Positions 44,340-54,628 of a stretch of DNA of 64,000 nucleotides are shown piece by piece. The DNA lies in contig NZ_JAFHKK010000002.1 of NCBI RefSeq assembly GCF_016937535.1, forward strand, positions 62,001 through 126,000, written 5' to 3'. Under the pieces are notes generated by a model. That model saw only the letters and a program-made list of their open reading frames with translations. It was not told the origin of the DNA and searched no databases. The number at the start of each line of letters is the position of its first letter. The stretch's first letter is position 1. A program made the translations under genes and the position numbers. This stretch comes from Sulfurospirillum tamanense (lineage in GTDB: Bacteria > Campylobacterota > Campylobacteria > Campylobacterales > Campylobacteraceae).

Positions 44340-45183
44340 GTTTATAGCGCTATTGGGCCAAGAGTTAGTCTCGACCGTTGAGGGATTGACGGGGCAAACC
44401 CCCACCTTGGAACTTGTTGATACTGCCGATGTAAATAAAAACACCTCTGTTGTGCCTCCTATGGCCATTGCTAAAATAGCTGTGAGTGGTGCGACAGAGG
44501 GAAGCATGAAAGTTGCCATTGCTCCTGGGCTTGCCACGGGAATTGGTGCTTTGATGATGGGAGAAGAGGAGGCTGTTGGCAAAGAGGAGATGGACGAGGA
44601 TGACTTGGACGCCACCAAAGAGATAGTCTCTAATGTCCTGGGGTCTTTTTCGACAGCACTTGGTGGCCAAAAAGCGCTTCCAAAGCTTAATTTTGCTGTA
44701 GAATCCATCACTTTTGTGGATGCGACAGACACGATAGATTTTACAGGAATGCACACCGCCTATATTCACTCCATGGGTGTGCAAGGCATCGTGGATCAGA
44801 TTATTTTTGTCACCGATGGAGCCATTGAAAAGACATTGGGTAATGTGCAAAATGATACCCCGTCCACCGTTGTTTCAAATGAAGAAAAAAATACTACCGT
44901 TAATGACCTTAGTAGTGAAGAGATGCGCAACATTGCGCTGATTATGGACGTGCAGTTGCCTGTACGGGTGCGTATCGGGTCTAAAAAAATGCTTTTAAAA
45001 GATGTGCTGAGTATGGATATTGGCTCGGTGATTGAGCTTAACCAGTTGGCCAACGACCCCCTTGAAATCCTCGTGGGAGACAAGATTGTGGCCATGGGCG
45101 AAGTGGTGATTGTGGATGGTAACTTTGGAGTCCAGATTACAGAGATTGGCACCAAGCGTGAACGTTTAGAAAAACTCCGCTAA
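44332..45183 (+). CDS. fliY: Flagellar motor switch protein FliY/FliN
   Basis: A 283-residue protein with an N-terminal CheC-like region (about 1-175), a linker and a C-terminal FliN SpoA domain (about 200-283). The SpoA part reads IALIMDVQLPVRVRIGSKK to GDKIVAMGEVVIVDGNFGVQI. The two-domain form matches FliY of Campylobacter. It ends the tightly packed flagellar series. Confidence 0.93.
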   Translation: MNEFIALLGQELVSTVEGLTGQTPTLELVDTADVNKNTSVVPPMAIAKIAVSGATEGSMKVAIAPGLATGIGALMMGEEEAVGKEEMDEDDLDATKEIVSNVLGSFSTALGGQKALPKLNFAVESITFVDATDTIDFTGMHTAYIHSMGVQGIVDQIIFVTDGAIEKTLGNVQNDTPSTVVSNEEKNTTVNDLSSEEMRNIALIMDVQLPVRVRIGSKKMLLKDVLSMDIGSVIELNQLANDPLEILVGDKIVAMGEVVIVDGNFGVQITEIGTKRERLEKLR

Positions 45184-45192
45184 AGTACCACA

Positions 45193-45774
45193 ATGGAAAG
45201 TGTAAAGCAGCGCATTCCCTTTGGACAACGCAATCCTCAAAAATCCCATGCGGTGTTTTTGGCCATTTATTCGCGGCATATTTCCCCGTGGAAGTACTTT
45301 AACGATGACTTACATGTAAAAGAGTGCTCCGGGGTGATTATGATTGACCGTTGGGATGGGCGCACGGGATTTCCTGGTGGGACAGCCGATGAAAAAGAAA
45401 CCTTACTAGAAGCCCTTGAGCGGGAGATAAAAGAAGAGATTGGGATTCAGATTCGTCCCAATAAAATCCACGGCATCGCTTCTCATGAATGGAAGATCGG
45501 CACCCATTTTTTTGGGATGGAAGTCAATGAGATGGAACTGATGCACATCTTTTATCACATCCTCAATAACTTTGCCCGCTCTACCTTGCTGCACGCCTAC
45601 CAAGAAGGCGACCGATCGCGGTTTCTCTCCGAAACCACGGGCATTAAATTGGTGCCCATCGTTTCCCATAAAGGCAAGGGCGTAGACCACTTTCTTACTA
45701 ATGCTTTTGCGGGAAGTGCGGATTTGGATTTTCGGATTTTTTTGGAAGAAATTTTAGAATTTCACATCGCTTAG
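45193..45774 (+). CDS. Nudix hydrolase resembling NUDT16
   Basis: A 193-residue Nudix protein. The Nudix box runs GTADEKETLLEALEREIKEE (about 63-82) and is complete (Gx5Ex7REUxEExGU). The C-terminal region VDHFLTNAFAGSADLDFRIF resembles the C-terminal motif of eukaryotic NUDT16 (FLENxFxGSA), which decaps RNA and hydrolyses IDP. A GFPGG motif precedes the box in both. It starts nine bases after fliY and has no clear ribosome site. Substrate unknown: RNA caps, nucleotides or dinucleoside polyphosphates are possible. One exact palindrome (45310) is read as LHVK. Confidence 0.8.
   Translation: MESVKQRIPFGQRNPQKSHAVFLAIYSRHISPWKYFNDDLHVKECSGVIMIDRWDGRTGFPGGTADEKETLLEALEREIKEEIGIQIRPNKIHGIASHEWKIGTHFFGMEVNEMELMHIFYHILNNFARSTLLHAYQEGDRSRFLSETTGIKLVPIVSHKGKGVDHFLTNAFAGSADLDFRIFLEEILEFHIA
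45310..45319. repeat. TTACATGTAA palindrome in the Nudix gene
   Basis: Exact copy, read as LHVK. Confidence 0.9.
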
Positions 45775-45790
45775 GACCGCGTAAGTTTCT

Positions 45791-45800
45791 TTACATGTAA
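45791..45800. repeat. TTACATGTAA palindrome, intergenic before prs
   Basis: Exact copy in the form CTTTACATGTAAAG, 31 bases upstream of the prs -10. Confidence 0.9.
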
Positions 45801-45831
45801 AGCTTTTGTCTGTTTTTAAGCCCGATTTTTG

Positions 45832-45837
45832 TACAAT
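45832..45837 (+). promoter_or_regulatory. -10 element of prs
   Basis: TACAAT lies 39 bases before the prs start. No clear -35 is seen. Confidence 0.45.
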
Positions 45838-45876
45838 GAGCCCTCTCAACAAAGCCCATGCCAAGGAATGTTCATT

Positions 45877-46806
45877 ATGCGAGGCTATAAAGTCTTTTCA
45901 GGGACGGCCAACCCTGAATTTGCAAAAAAAGTTGCCAAATACCTCTCGTTGCCCCTTTCGGAGGCAGAAATCAAACGCTTTAGTGACGGTGAAATTAGCA
46001 TCCAGATTAGCGAAAGTGTACGCGGAAAAGATGTGTTTATCATTCAGCCTACCTGTGCACCTGCTAATGTTAACTTAATGGAATTGCTCATTCTTACAGA
46101 CGCCCTTCGTCGCAGTTCTGCCGATTCGATTACGGCAGTCATTCCCTACTTTGGGTATGCCAGACAAGACCGCAAAGCCGCACCCAGAGTGCCTATTACG
46201 GCCAAATTGGTTGCCAATATGATTCAAACGGCGGGCATTGACCGCGTGGTGACCATCGACTTGCATGCGGGCCAGATTCAAGGGTTTTTTGACATTCCTG
46301 TAGACAACCTCTACGGCAACATTATTTTCAACGACTACGTCAAAAACAAAAACCTCAAAAATCCTATCATCGCAAGCCCTGACATCGGTGGCGTTGCAAG
46401 GGCACGAAGCTTTGCTAAAAAACTTGGTGTGGACATGGTTATCGTCGACAAACGCCGTGAAAAAGCCAACGAATCTGAGGTGATGAATATCATCGGTGAT
46501 GTGGAAGGCAAAGACGTTATCTTAGTAGATGACATGATTGACACCGCGGGTACCATCGTCAAAGCCGCCGAAGTACTCAAAGCCAAAGGCGCCACAAGCG
46601 TGATGGCATGCTGTACTCACCCTGTACTCTCCGGCCCTGCTTATGAGCGCATTGAAAAAGGCGAATTGGACGAATTGGTGGTAAGTGATACCATCCCTCT
46701 TTCACGAGAATGTTCTAAAATCAAAGTCCTTTCTGTTGCCCATGTCTTTGGCGAAGTGATTCGTCGGGTTTACCATAACGAAAGTGTCAATGGACTCTTT
46801 TTATAA
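45877..46806 (+). CDS. prs: Ribose-phosphate pyrophosphokinase (PRPP synthetase)
   Basis: A 309-residue enzyme that makes PRPP from ribose 5-phosphate and ATP. RFSDGEI, RQDRKAAPRVPITAKLVANM, IDLHAGQIQGFFDIPVDNL and VDDMIDTAGT are the signatures. The frame is open upstream from 45829; ATG at 45877 (MRGYK) fits the family start and has AAGGA 9 bases before it. Confidence 0.97.
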   Translation: MRGYKVFSGTANPEFAKKVAKYLSLPLSEAEIKRFSDGEISIQISESVRGKDVFIIQPTCAPANVNLMELLILTDALRRSSADSITAVIPYFGYARQDRKAAPRVPITAKLVANMIQTAGIDRVVTIDLHAGQIQGFFDIPVDNLYGNIIFNDYVKNKNLKNPIIASPDIGGVARARSFAKKLGVDMVIVDKRREKANESEVMNIIGDVEGKDVILVDDMIDTAGTIVKAAEVLKAKGATSVMACCTHPVLSGPAYERIEKGELDELVVSDTIPLSRECSKIKVLSVAHVFGEVIRRVYHNESVNGLFL

Positions 46807-46815
46807 CGAGGAACT

Positions 46816-48609
46816 ATGCAAAACCGGATTCGTAATTTTTCTATCATCGCCCATATCGACCACGGTAAAAGTACCCTAGCAGACCGCCTTATCCAAGAGT
46901 GCGGCGCAGTTTCAGACCGAGAGCTAGGAACTCAAATGATGGACACCATGGACATCGAAAAAGAGCGCGGGATTACCATCAAAGCCCAAAGCGTGCGTTT
47001 GACCTATGTCAAAGATGGTGTGCCTTATGTGCTCAATCTCATCGATACTCCAGGGCACGTGGATTTTTCCTATGAAGTGAGCCGCTCTTTGGCTTCGTGC
47101 GAAGGAGCATTGTTGGTGGTGGACGCTTCGCAAGGCGTGGAAGCACAAACCATCGCCAATGTGTATATTGCCCTAGAAAACGACCTTGAAATCATTCCTG
47201 TGATTAACAAAATCGACCTTCCTGCGGCAGACCCAGAACGGGTAAAAGAAGAAATCGAACACACGATTGGGCTGGATTGTTCTCGTGCTTTAGGCGTGAG
47301 CGCAAAAAGCGGCATCGGGGTAAAAGAGTTGCTTGATATGCTTGTTGATGTGGTTCCTGCCCCCACAGGCAATGCTGATGGACCAACTAAAGCGCTCATT
47401 TATGACAGTTGGTTTGACAACTACCTGGGCGCTCTTGCGCTTGTGCGCGTGTACGATGGCAAAATTGCCAAAGGACAAGAAGTGTACATCATGGGTTCGG
47501 GCAAAAAACACGAAGTGTTAAGTCTCATGTACCCTCACCCTCTCAAGCAAGAAAAAACAGCAACCTTGGAAGCGGGCGAAGTGGGGATTGTCGTACTGGG
47601 CCTTAAAAACATCAGCGATGTGCGGGTTGGAGATACCATTACCGACAACCGCAATAAAGCAAAAAAGCCAGTGGATGGCTTCGAAGAAGCCAAGCCTTTC
47701 GTATTTGCAGGACTTTATCCTATTGAAACAGACAAGTTTGAAGACTTGCGTGACGCGTTAGATAAACTTAAAATGAACGATGGCAGTATTAGCTACGAGC
47801 CTGAAACCTCTGCTGCCCTTGGTTTTGGGTTTCGCGTGGGGTTTTTGGGTATGTTGCACATGGAAGTTATTAAAGAGCGCTTGGAGCGTGAGTTTGACCT
47901 TGATCTCATCGCCACAGCGCCCACAGTAACATACCGTGTTATTAAAACCAACGGAGAGATAAAAGAGATTCAAAACCCCAGTCAGTTGCCCGCGCCTAAT
48001 GAGATTGACCGCATTGAAGAACCTTATGTGCGGGCTACTATCATCACGCCTTCGGAATTTTTGGGCAATATTATTTCGCTGGTCAATGGAAAGCGTGGCA
48101 TCCAAGAAAAGATGGACTACATGAACCCGCAGCGGGTATTGCTCGAATATGCTATCCCGATGAATGAGATTGTGATGGATTTTTATGACAAGCTAAAATC
48201 CGCAACCAAAGGCTATGCTAGCTTTGATTACGACCTCTCAGGGTACCGCGTGGGAGATTTGGTAAAACTTGACGTGCGTGTAGCAGGAGAGGTAGTGGAC
48301 GCCCTTTCTATCATTGTTTCTAACGACAAAGCCATGACTAAGGGACGGGAATTTGTCAAAGCTATGAAAGAGATAGTTCCACGCCAACTGTTTGAAGTGG
48401 CCATTCAAGCGAGCATTGGCAACAAAGTCATTGCACGCGAAACCGTAAAATCCATGGGCAAAAACGTCACAGCCAAATGCTATGGTGGCGACATTAGCCG
48501 TAAGCGCAAACTGTTAGAAAAACAAAAAGAGGGCAAAAAGCGCATGAAGTCTATCGGAAAGGTACAATTGCCTCAAGAGGCGTTTTTAACCGTTTTAAAG
48601 ATTGATTAA
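46816..48609 (+). CDS. lepA: Elongation factor 4 (LepA)
   Basis: A 597-residue translational GTPase that acts on stalled or back-translocating ribosomes. [28 protein letters not shown] and NKIDLP form the GTPase domain; the EF4-specific C-terminal domain ends with [25 protein letters not shown]. It follows prs by nine bases. No palindrome copy in 1.8 kb. Confidence 0.97.
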   Translation: MQNRIRNFSIIAHIDHGKSTLADRLIQECGAVSDRELGTQMMDTMDIEKERGITIKAQSVRLTYVKDGVPYVLNLIDTPGHVDFSYEVSRSLASCEGALLVVDASQGVEAQTIANVYIALENDLEIIPVINKIDLPAADPERVKEEIEHTIGLDCSRALGVSAKSGIGVKELLDMLVDVVPAPTGNADGPTKALIYDSWFDNYLGALALVRVYDGKIAKGQEVYIMGSGKKHEVLSLMYPHPLKQEKTATLEAGEVGIVVLGLKNISDVRVGDTITDNRNKAKKPVDGFEEAKPFVFAGLYPIETDKFEDLRDALDKLKMNDGSISYEPETSAALGFGFRVGFLGMLHMEVIKERLEREFDLDLIATAPTVTYRVIKTNGEIKEIQNPSQLPAPNEIDRIEEPYVRATIITPSEFLGNIISLVNGKRGIQEKMDYMNPQRVLLEYAIPMNEIVMDFYDKLKSATKGYASFDYDLSGYRVGDLVKLDVRVAGEVVDALSIIVSNDKAMTKGREFVKAMKEIVPRQLFEVAIQASIGNKVIARETVKSMGKNVTAKCYGGDISRKRKLLEKQKEGKKRMKSIGKVQLPQEAFLTVLKID

Positions 48610-48612
48610 CCC

Positions 48613-48622
48613 TTACATGTAA
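48613..48622. repeat. TTACATGTAA palindrome fused to a ribosome site
   Basis: Exact copy between lepA and the lipoprotein gene. Its last two A bases begin the AAAGGAG ribosome-binding site of that gene. Confidence 0.9.
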
Positions 48623-48632
48623 AGGAGAAAGT

Positions 48633-49208
48633 ATGCGAGTAGGGATTGGACTGATTCTGGCACTGTTGGTATTGACGGGGTGTGTGTATAAAAACACTCC
48701 TTTGACCTTTTCTCCCTACGTGCCTAAACCTTCGACGATGGTGGGCGGCAAAAGCGTGCAAAAAGTCTACCTTAAAACGGTTATTGATAATCGACCAAGG
48801 CAAAGTATTGTTGCCTCTTCCACCAACACTTCGGGGCAAAATGTAGGGTACGCCACTACCAGCACCGCTGTGGATGTGTGGGTCCATGATGCCTTACGCA
48901 GAGGGCTTTTGGCGCGAGGGTATGAAGTAGTTGTACAGCCTTTCAAAGAAGCTAAAACCCTTGAAGTGAGCATTGATGAGTTGTTTGCCCACTATAATGG
49001 CACTTTGCTCTCTGGGGACAACCTCACAGGCACTATGCAGTTAAGCTTACATGTAAAGAGTGGGCAAACAACCACGACCAAGCGCGTAAGTCAATCCCAG
49101 CAACAATGGCACGCACCCATGCACTCTTCGGTTGCGTTTAAACCTTTTTTGGAGCGCTTAATGAAAGATGTGCTTGCACGCGCGATTGATGAAATTCACG
49201 CTTTGTAG
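48633..49208 (+). CDS. YajG-like outer-membrane lipoprotein
   Basis: A 191-residue lipoprotein. The signal peptide ends in the lipobox LTGC (14-17), so Cys17 would be lipidated. The rest resembles the YajG family: a short strand-rich domain (TVIDNRP), VWVHDALRRGLLARGYEV and a C-terminal helix. The family function is unknown. One exact palindrome (49047) is read as LHVK. Confidence 0.75.
   Translation: MRVGIGLILALLVLTGCVYKNTPLTFSPYVPKPSTMVGGKSVQKVYLKTVIDNRPRQSIVASSTNTSGQNVGYATTSTAVDVWVHDALRRGLLARGYEVVVQPFKEAKTLEVSIDELFAHYNGTLLSGDNLTGTMQLSLHVKSGQTTTTKRVSQSQQQWHAPMHSSVAFKPFLERLMKDVLARAIDEIHAL
49047..49056. repeat. TTACATGTAA palindrome in the YajG-like gene
   Basis: Exact copy, read as LHVK. 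Confidence 0.9.
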
Positions 49209-49211
49209 CTA

Positions 49212-49787
49212 ATGCGTTGTTTGGTATGCGAAGCCTTTTCTTGGAAGATTTTATGCGTCGCATGTGCTGATTATTTTAGTGTTTTGCATCCAAGTCAACG
49301 TACACTTTCCAATGGTTTTAAAGTCAACAGTTTTTTTGCCTATGATGATGTAGCGGGATTGCTTCACACAAAGCACACTCCCCACGGCGCACGCGTGTTG
49401 GACTTTTTAGCGCGCGTCTCTTTCGTACCTTTTATTCGCAAACTCACCCTTGAGTCCCCTTTGTTGGCTGTGCCTATTGATGACCACGTGCGTCACGGGT
49501 ATAGCCACACAGCTATTTTGGCAAAAGCGTTAAAAACCCCAATGGTAAAGCCACTTTATGGTGTGTTACGCGCAACCAATACCACTTCTTTTAGCGGCAA
49601 GTCTTTAGCCTTTCGCAAGGCCAACCCCAGAGGCTTTACATGTAAGGTACCCAAAGGAAGCGTTGTGGTCTTGGTGGATGATTTAATTACGAGCGGGCAG
49701 ACACTTTTAGAAGCTTCCAATGTGCTCACAAAACAAGGGATCACCCCGCTTTTTGGCTTAACTTTAGCCAATGCAAATGTTACTTAA
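49212..49787 (+). CDS. comF: ComF family phosphoribosyltransferase-like protein
   Basis: A 191-residue ComF. A Cys pair arrangement at C3/C6 and C15/C18 suits a zinc site. The PRPP-binding motif VVLVDDLITSGQTLLEA is near 152-168. ComF is needed for DNA uptake in naturally competent bacteria and in Helicobacter for late steps of transformation. That matters because a window-wide palindrome could be an uptake signal. One exact palindrome (49636) is read as FTCK. It is followed by gyrA as in Campylobacter. Confidence 0.85.
   Translation: MRCLVCEAFSWKILCVACADYFSVLHPSQRTLSNGFKVNSFFAYDDVAGLLHTKHTPHGARVLDFLARVSFVPFIRKLTLESPLLAVPIDDHVRHGYSHTAILAKALKTPMVKPLYGVLRATNTTSFSGKSLAFRKANPRGFTCKVPKGSVVVLVDDLITSGQTLLEASNVLTKQGITPLFGLTLANANVT
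49636..49645. repeat. TTACATGTAA palindrome in comF
   Basis: Exact copy, read as FTCK. Confidence 0.9.
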
Positions 49788-49864
49788 GATAAAATAGAAC
49801 CATTTTCAACTCGGCCTTTTCCCGAAAGGGGTTTGTGGCGAGATATTCAGAGTGAGGACAGTGA

Positions 49865-52378
49865 ATGAGCAATCTCTTAGACATCAATCAAGACATCGAT
49901 GTTATCAATATTGAAGACTCGATTAAGGCCAGTTACTTAGATTACTCCATGAGTGTTATCATTGGGCGTGCTTTGCCTGATGCAAGAGACGGTCTCAAGC
50001 CCGTACACCGCCGTATTTTATTTGCCATGAATGATTTGAACGTAGGCTACCGTAGCCCTTACAAAAAATCAGCCCGTATCGTTGGGGACGTGATTGGTAA
50101 ATACCACCCTCACGGCGACTCTTCGGTGTATGATGCGCTGGTGCGGATGGCACAGCCTTTTTCCATGCGCGTTCCTGCGGTGGACGGTCAGGGAAACTTT
50201 GGTTCAGTAGATGGCGATAGCGCGGCTGCGATGCGTTATACCGAAGCACGCATGACCCTTTTAGCCGAAGAACTCCTAAAAGACATCGATAAAGACACTG
50301 TAGATTATGTGCCCAATTACGATGATTCGATGAGTGAGCCCGATGTGCTTCCCGCGCGCGTTCCTAATCTTTTGCTTAATGGCTCAAGCGGAATTGCTGT
50401 AGGCATGGCAACCAACATTCCTCCACACAGTTTAGATGAATTAGTAGGTGCTTTGTTGTGTTTGATTGAAAACAAAGACGCAGAATTAGAAGACATTATG
50501 GAGTACATTCAAGGCCCTGATTTTCCCACGGGGGGAATTATCTTTGGAAAAAAAGGCATTGTAGACGCCTATAAAACAGGCCGAGGACGTGTGCGCATTC
50601 GGGCAAAAACCCACATCGAGCAAAAAGGTAACAAAGACGTTGTTGTGATTGATGAATTGCCTTATCAGGTCAATAAAGCCCGTTTGATTGAACAAATTGC
50701 CAACCTTGTGAAAGATAAATACCTTGAGGGTATTAGTGAGATTCGCGATGAAAGTGACCGCGAGGGGATTCGAGTGGTGATTGAGCTAAAACGCGATGCC
50801 ATGAGCGATATTGTCCTTAATAATCTTTATAAATCCACCCCGCTTGAGACCACCTTTGGGGTGATTATGTTGGCCATTGAAAACAAAGAACCAAAGGTTT
50901 TTACCCTTTTGGAGCTTTTACATCTTTTCTTGCGCCACCGAAAAACCGTCATTATTCGCCGTACGATTTTTGAACTTGAAAAAGCCAAAGCCAAAGCCCA
51001 TATCTTAGAGGGCTTAAAAATTGCCCTAGATAACATTGATGCGATTATTGCACTCATTAAGCAAAGTGCAGACGCAACAGAAGCACGCACGGGTTTGGTA
51101 GAAAATTTTGGTCTTTCAGATTTGCAAGCAGGTGCTATTTTAGACATGCGTCTTAATCGCCTTACTGGCCTTGAGCGTGAAAAAATCGAAAATGAATTAC
51201 GTGCTTTGCTAGAAGAAATTGAAAGGCTTAGCGCTATTTTAAAAAGTGAAGCGATTTTGAGCAACTTGATTAAAGAAGAGTTGCTAGAAATCAAAACCAA
51301 ATTTAATGTGCCGCGCATCACAGAAATTGTTGAAGATTATGATGATATTGGCATTGAAGATTTGATTCCCAATGAGCCTATGGTGGTAACGATCACGCAC
51401 CGTGGCTACATTAAGCGGGTTGCGCTACATCAATATGAAAAGCAAAAGCGTGGCGGCAAAGGCAAAACCGCCGTTACAACGTATGACGATGATTTTATTG
51501 AGAGCTTTTTTGTTTCCGATACCCACGACACCTTAATGTTTGTTACAGATAAAGGCCAACTCTATTGGCTCAAAGTCTATCGGATTCCAGAAGGAAGTCG
51601 TTCTGCTAAGGGCAAGGCAGTTGTAAACCTTGTGCAATTGCAGCCGGATGAAAAAATTATGGCTATCATCCCAACAAGCGATTTTGATGAGAAAAAATCT
51701 TTGGCATTTTTTACTAAAAAAGGTATTGTGAAGCGTACAAATTTAAGTGAATTTAAAAACATTCGCTCAGTGGGTGTGCGTGCCATTACATTGGATGATG
51801 ATGATGAGTTGGTGACTGCAAAAATAGCAACAGTTCAAGCCCAGTACCTCTTTGTGGTTACTCAAAAAGGGATGTGTGTGCGGTTTAATCTTGAAGATGC
51901 TAGAGAGATTGGGCGCGCAGCAAGAGGGGTAACCGCTATTCGTTTTAAAGAAAATGAAGATTGTGTTGTGGGCGCTACTGTGATTTTTAACGACCAAGAA
52001 GAACTTTTAACTATTAGTGAAAAGGGCATCGGAAAACGTACAACAGCCGAAGAATACCGCTTGCAAAAGCGCGGTGGAAAAGGCGTGATTGGCATGAAGC
52101 TCAATGCAAGAACGGGTGATCTCGTAGGTGTGGTTATTGTGGATGAAAGCAAAGACTTGATGGTGCTTACCTCAAGTGGAAAAATGATTCGTGTGGATAT
52201 GCAAAGCATCCGAAAAGCAGGTCGAAACACCAGCGGTGTCAAAGTTGTGAATGTAGGCGAGGATGTGGTTGCTGGCATTTCCCGTTGTCCAAAAAAAGAA
52301 GACGATGAAACAGAAGTGTTGCCAGATGAGGTAAACTTTGATAAGAATGGTGACCCTGAGGGGATTTCTGACTTGTAG
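49865..52378 (+). CDS. gyrA: DNA gyrase subunit A
   Basis: An 837-residue gyrase A subunit, which breaks and rejoins DNA to introduce negative supercoils. The catalytic tyrosine is Y125 (MRYTEAR). The quinolone region has S86 and D90 (E. coli S83 and D87 positions), the susceptible-type residues. QKRGGKG, the GyrA box, appears at the start of the C-terminal domain (about 538) and again near 735. The 77-base leader has a possible TAAAAT -10 near 49792. No palindrome copy in 2.5 kb. Confidence 0.98.
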   Translation: MSNLLDINQDIDVINIEDSIKASYLDYSMSVIIGRALPDARDGLKPVHRRILFAMNDLNVGYRSPYKKSARIVGDVIGKYHPHGDSSVYDALVRMAQPFSMRVPAVDGQGNFGSVDGDSAAAMRYTEARMTLLAEELLKDIDKDTVDYVPNYDDSMSEPDVLPARVPNLLLNGSSGIAVGMATNIPPHSLDELVGALLCLIENKDAELEDIMEYIQGPDFPTGGIIFGKKGIVDAYKTGRGRVRIRAKTHIEQKGNKDVVVIDELPYQVNKARLIEQIANLVKDKYLEGISEIRDESDREGIRVVIELKRDAMSDIVLNNLYKSTPLETTFGVIMLAIENKEPKVFTLLELLHLFLRHRKTVIIRRTIFELEKAKAKAHILEGLKIALDNIDAIIALIKQSADATEARTGLVENFGLSDLQAGAILDMRLNRLTGLEREKIENELRALLEEIERLSAILKSEAILSNLIKEELLEIKTKFNVPRITEIVEDYDDIGIEDLIPNEPMVVTITHRGYIKRVALHQYEKQKRGGKGKTAVTTYDDDFIESFFVSDTHDTLMFVTDKGQLYWLKVYRIPEGSRSAKGKAVVNLVQLQPDEKIMAIIPTSDFDEKKSLAFFTKKGIVKRTNLSEFKNIRSVGVRAITLDDDDELVTAKIATVQAQYLFVVTQKGMCVRFNLEDAREIGRAARGVTAIRFKENEDCVVGATVIFNDQEELLTISEKGIGKRTTAEEYRLQKRGGKGVIGMKLNARTGDLVGVVIVDESKDLMVLTSSGKMIRVDMQSIRKAGRNTSGVKVVNVGEDVVAGISRCPKKEDDETEVLPDEVNFDKNGDPEGISDL

Positions 52379-52410
52379 TGGAACACAATTTGCTTTACAG
52401 GAGGAAACTC

Positions 52411-52932
52411 ATGCAAAGGTGTAAAATGAATAAGTTGGCCCTATCGCTTGTGGCGAGTCTTTCACTGTTGATGCTTTTCTCTGGCTGTGTGCCTCAGCAG
52501 CAACCGCAAGTTGTGACTGAGACAGAAAGACAAGTGGTGATTCAAAAAGTGGACAAAGAGGATATTCGGGAAGTGATGCGTGAAGAGAAATTGCTCTTTA
52601 TTAACAATGCGCCCGATAAAGTATTTGCTGTGATGGGTGAGGGGATTGCTCCCCAGAACACCATTTCTCCAGCCCAAGCCATGGCGCTAGCCAAACGTGC
52701 TGCTTTGGCGGATGCGTACCGGCAAATGGGTGCTAAGCTCTACGGCGTACGCATTTCAGCCAAAGATACCGTGCAAGATGCGGCGCTTAAGGACTCTCGT
52801 ATTGTGGCGCAAGTAGATGGGCTCATCAAGGACGCGAGTATTACTGATATGGCGTTTCAAGACGGCTTGTATCGGGTAACTATGGAGCTGAAAATGAGCG
52901 AAGAGCGTTGGAAAGAAATTTTCTCTTACTAA
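52411..52932 (+). CDS. flgP: Flagellar basal-disk lipoprotein FlgP (LPP20 family)
   Basis: A 173-residue lipoprotein. The lipobox LFSGC lies near residue 25-29 of the ATG-started protein. Residues about 75-110 (GEGIAP...ALAKRAALADAYRQMGAKLYG) are the LPP20/FlgP core. In Campylobacter the FlgP homologue forms the basal disk of the flagellar motor and is needed for motility. The ATG at 52411 with AGGAGG 8 bases upstream is preferred over the GTG at 52378 that touches gyrA. It overlaps flgQ by 25 bases. Confidence 0.88.
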   Translation: MQRCKMNKLALSLVASLSLLMLFSGCVPQQQPQVVTETERQVVIQKVDKEDIREVMREEKLLFINNAPDKVFAVMGEGIAPQNTISPAQAMALAKRAALADAYRQMGAKLYGVRISAKDTVQDAALKDSRIVAQVDGLIKDASITDMAFQDGLYRVTMELKMSEERWKEIFSY

Positions 52933-53303
52933 TTTTGTTAAATTGCTCCTTGCTTTATGGTGGGGAGCAGTTTGTTTTTTCTGCCAAAGCAATAAGCCGC
53001 AATCACACCCTTTTTTATGATGAAATACGCCTTTCTCCTCTCATGCAAGAGCGAGAAAAAACGTCACATCGGCTTTGTATTCTTCCTCGTTTAGAGCCTT
53101 TACATGTAAGCACACAGGCTTTTTTAAAAAGTCAAGAAGAACGCTTGCTCGAGTGCCTTTTAGCCCAAGGGGTGTTGGTGCATGACTGGCAAGAGCACAC
53201 GACCAATTTGGGGGCTTCGCAAACACAGCTTAGGGTTTTGCCTGTACGATTTACAGTAGAGTTTAAAGATGATTTTGTTACACTCTATCTTCTTGCCCCC
53301 TAG
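52908..53303 (+). CDS. flgQ: FlgQ-like protein
   Basis: A 131-residue exported protein (hydrophobic start NFLLLILLNCSLLYGG). It is placed like C. jejuni FlgQ (Cj1025c), which is needed for FlgP stability and motility. The name rests mainly on position and size; a conserved domain was not recognised. The start is a TTG overlapping the end of flgP. One exact palindrome (53100) is read as LHVS. Confidence 0.65.
   Translation: MERNFLLLILLNCSLLYGGEQFVFSAKAISRNHTLFYDEIRLSPLMQEREKTSHRLCILPRLEPLHVSTQAFLKSQEERLLECLLAQGVLVHDWQEHTTNLGASQTQLRVLPVRFTVEFKDDFVTLYLLAP
53100..53109. repeat. TTACATGTAA palindrome in flgQ
   Basis: Exact copy, read as LHVS. Confidence 0.9.
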
Positions 53304-53335
53304 GGAGGCAAAGAGAGATTTGCACTGAGGGCTTT

Positions 53336-54619
53336 ATGAAAATCGTCGTAGTCGAAGATGATATTAACATGCGTAAATCCCTAGAGATTGCTCTTGGGGA
53401 ATTCCAAGAATTTCACGTCAAAACCTATAAAAGCGCCACGGAAGCCTTAAAGAAAATGGACACAGAAGTGGACTTGGTTATTACTGACATTAATATGCCA
53501 GGCATGGACGGCATCGAATTTGTAAAAGCCTTGGATGGAAAATACGATGTGATTGTCATTACCGGAAACGCCACCTTAAACCGTGCTATTGAATCGGTGC
53601 GTTTGGGGGTGAAGGATTTTCTGACGAAACCCTTTGAGATAGATACGCTAGTAGAAGCCATTGTCCGCAATGCAAAATTACGCCAACGGGTGAGGGCTAA
53701 TCCTGTAGTATCCGCTAAAAGCCCTGAGGGATTTTTAGCAACTTCGCCAGCCCTAAGTAAAGCACTTTCCCTTGCCCAAAAAGCAGCCAAAACCGATGCG
53801 AGTGTGTTGCTTTTGGGTGAAAGTGGCGTGGGAAAGGAGCTATTTGCGAGGCACATTCATGCCCACTCTTTGCGTTGCAATGGTCCTTTTGTTGCGCTCA
53901 ACATGGCAGCCATCCCTGAAAACTTACTAGAGAGCGAATTGTTTGGCTTTGAAAAAGGGGCATTTACTGATGCTGGCACTGCCAAAAAAGGGCAATTTGA
54001 ATTAGCTCAAGGTGGAACACTGTTTTTGGATGAGATTGGTGAAATGCCCTCCGCACTTCAAGCCAAACTGTTGCGTGTGATTCAGCAACGGGAGATTATG
54101 CGCCTTGGCGGTGGAAAGCCTCAGGCGATTGACGTGCGCATTATCTCAGCAACCAATGCTGATATATTGGAAAAAATCGCTTCGGGCTCTTTTCGTGAGG
54201 ATGTGTATTATCGCCTTAATACCATTCCTTTGCATATTCCACCACTAAGGGCGCGTCTTGAAGAGATAGTGCCCATTGCGGATGCCACATTGGTGCGGGT
54301 GAGCGAAGCATATAATTTGGGTGAAAAATCCCTTTCCGCCCAAGCCCAAGCTGCACTTTTAGAGTATCCATGGCCTGGGAATGTGCGTGAACTTATTTCA
54401 GTCATTGAGCGTGCGGCGATTTTGAGCGACACAACACAAATTGGGTGTGATGATCTTTTTTTGGAAAGTAGACAAAGTGGTAAAAACATTGATACGATGG
54501 AAAAAGAGCTCATCAAGGAGGTATTGGCAAGTGTACAATACGATAAAATAAAGGCGAGTGAACTCTTGGGGATGGGGCAACATGCCCTCGAAACAAAATG
54601 TCAAAAATACAACCTGTAA
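53336..54619 (+). CDS. flgR: Sigma-54 dependent flagellar regulator FlgR
   Basis: A 427-residue NtrC-type activator. The receiver domain (1-120) has D51 (DLVITDINMPGMDG). The AAA+ domain (about 135-370) has GESGVGKELFARHIH and the sigma-54 loop as GAFTDA, a variant of GAFTGA. A short C-terminal helix region follows (about 385-427), enough for a Fis-like helix-turn-helix. In Campylobacter FlgR with kinase FlgS turns on rod and hook genes. flgS is not in this window. It is followed by asd as in Campylobacter. Confidence 0.92.
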   Translation: MKIVVVEDDINMRKSLEIALGEFQEFHVKTYKSATEALKKMDTEVDLVITDINMPGMDGIEFVKALDGKYDVIVITGNATLNRAIESVRLGVKDFLTKPFEIDTLVEAIVRNAKLRQRVRANPVVSAKSPEGFLATSPALSKALSLAQKAAKTDASVLLLGESGVGKELFARHIHAHSLRCNGPFVALNMAAIPENLLESELFGFEKGAFTDAGTAKKGQFELAQGGTLFLDEIGEMPSALQAKLLRVIQQREIMRLGGGKPQAIDVRIISATNADILEKIASGSFREDVYYRLNTIPLHIPPLRARLEEIVPIADATLVRVSEAYNLGEKSLSAQAQAALLEYPWPGNVRELISVIERAAILSDTTQIGCDDLFLESRQSGKNIDTMEKELIKEVLASVQYDKIKASELLGMGQHALETKCQKYNL

Positions 54620-54628
54620 AGGTAACCT

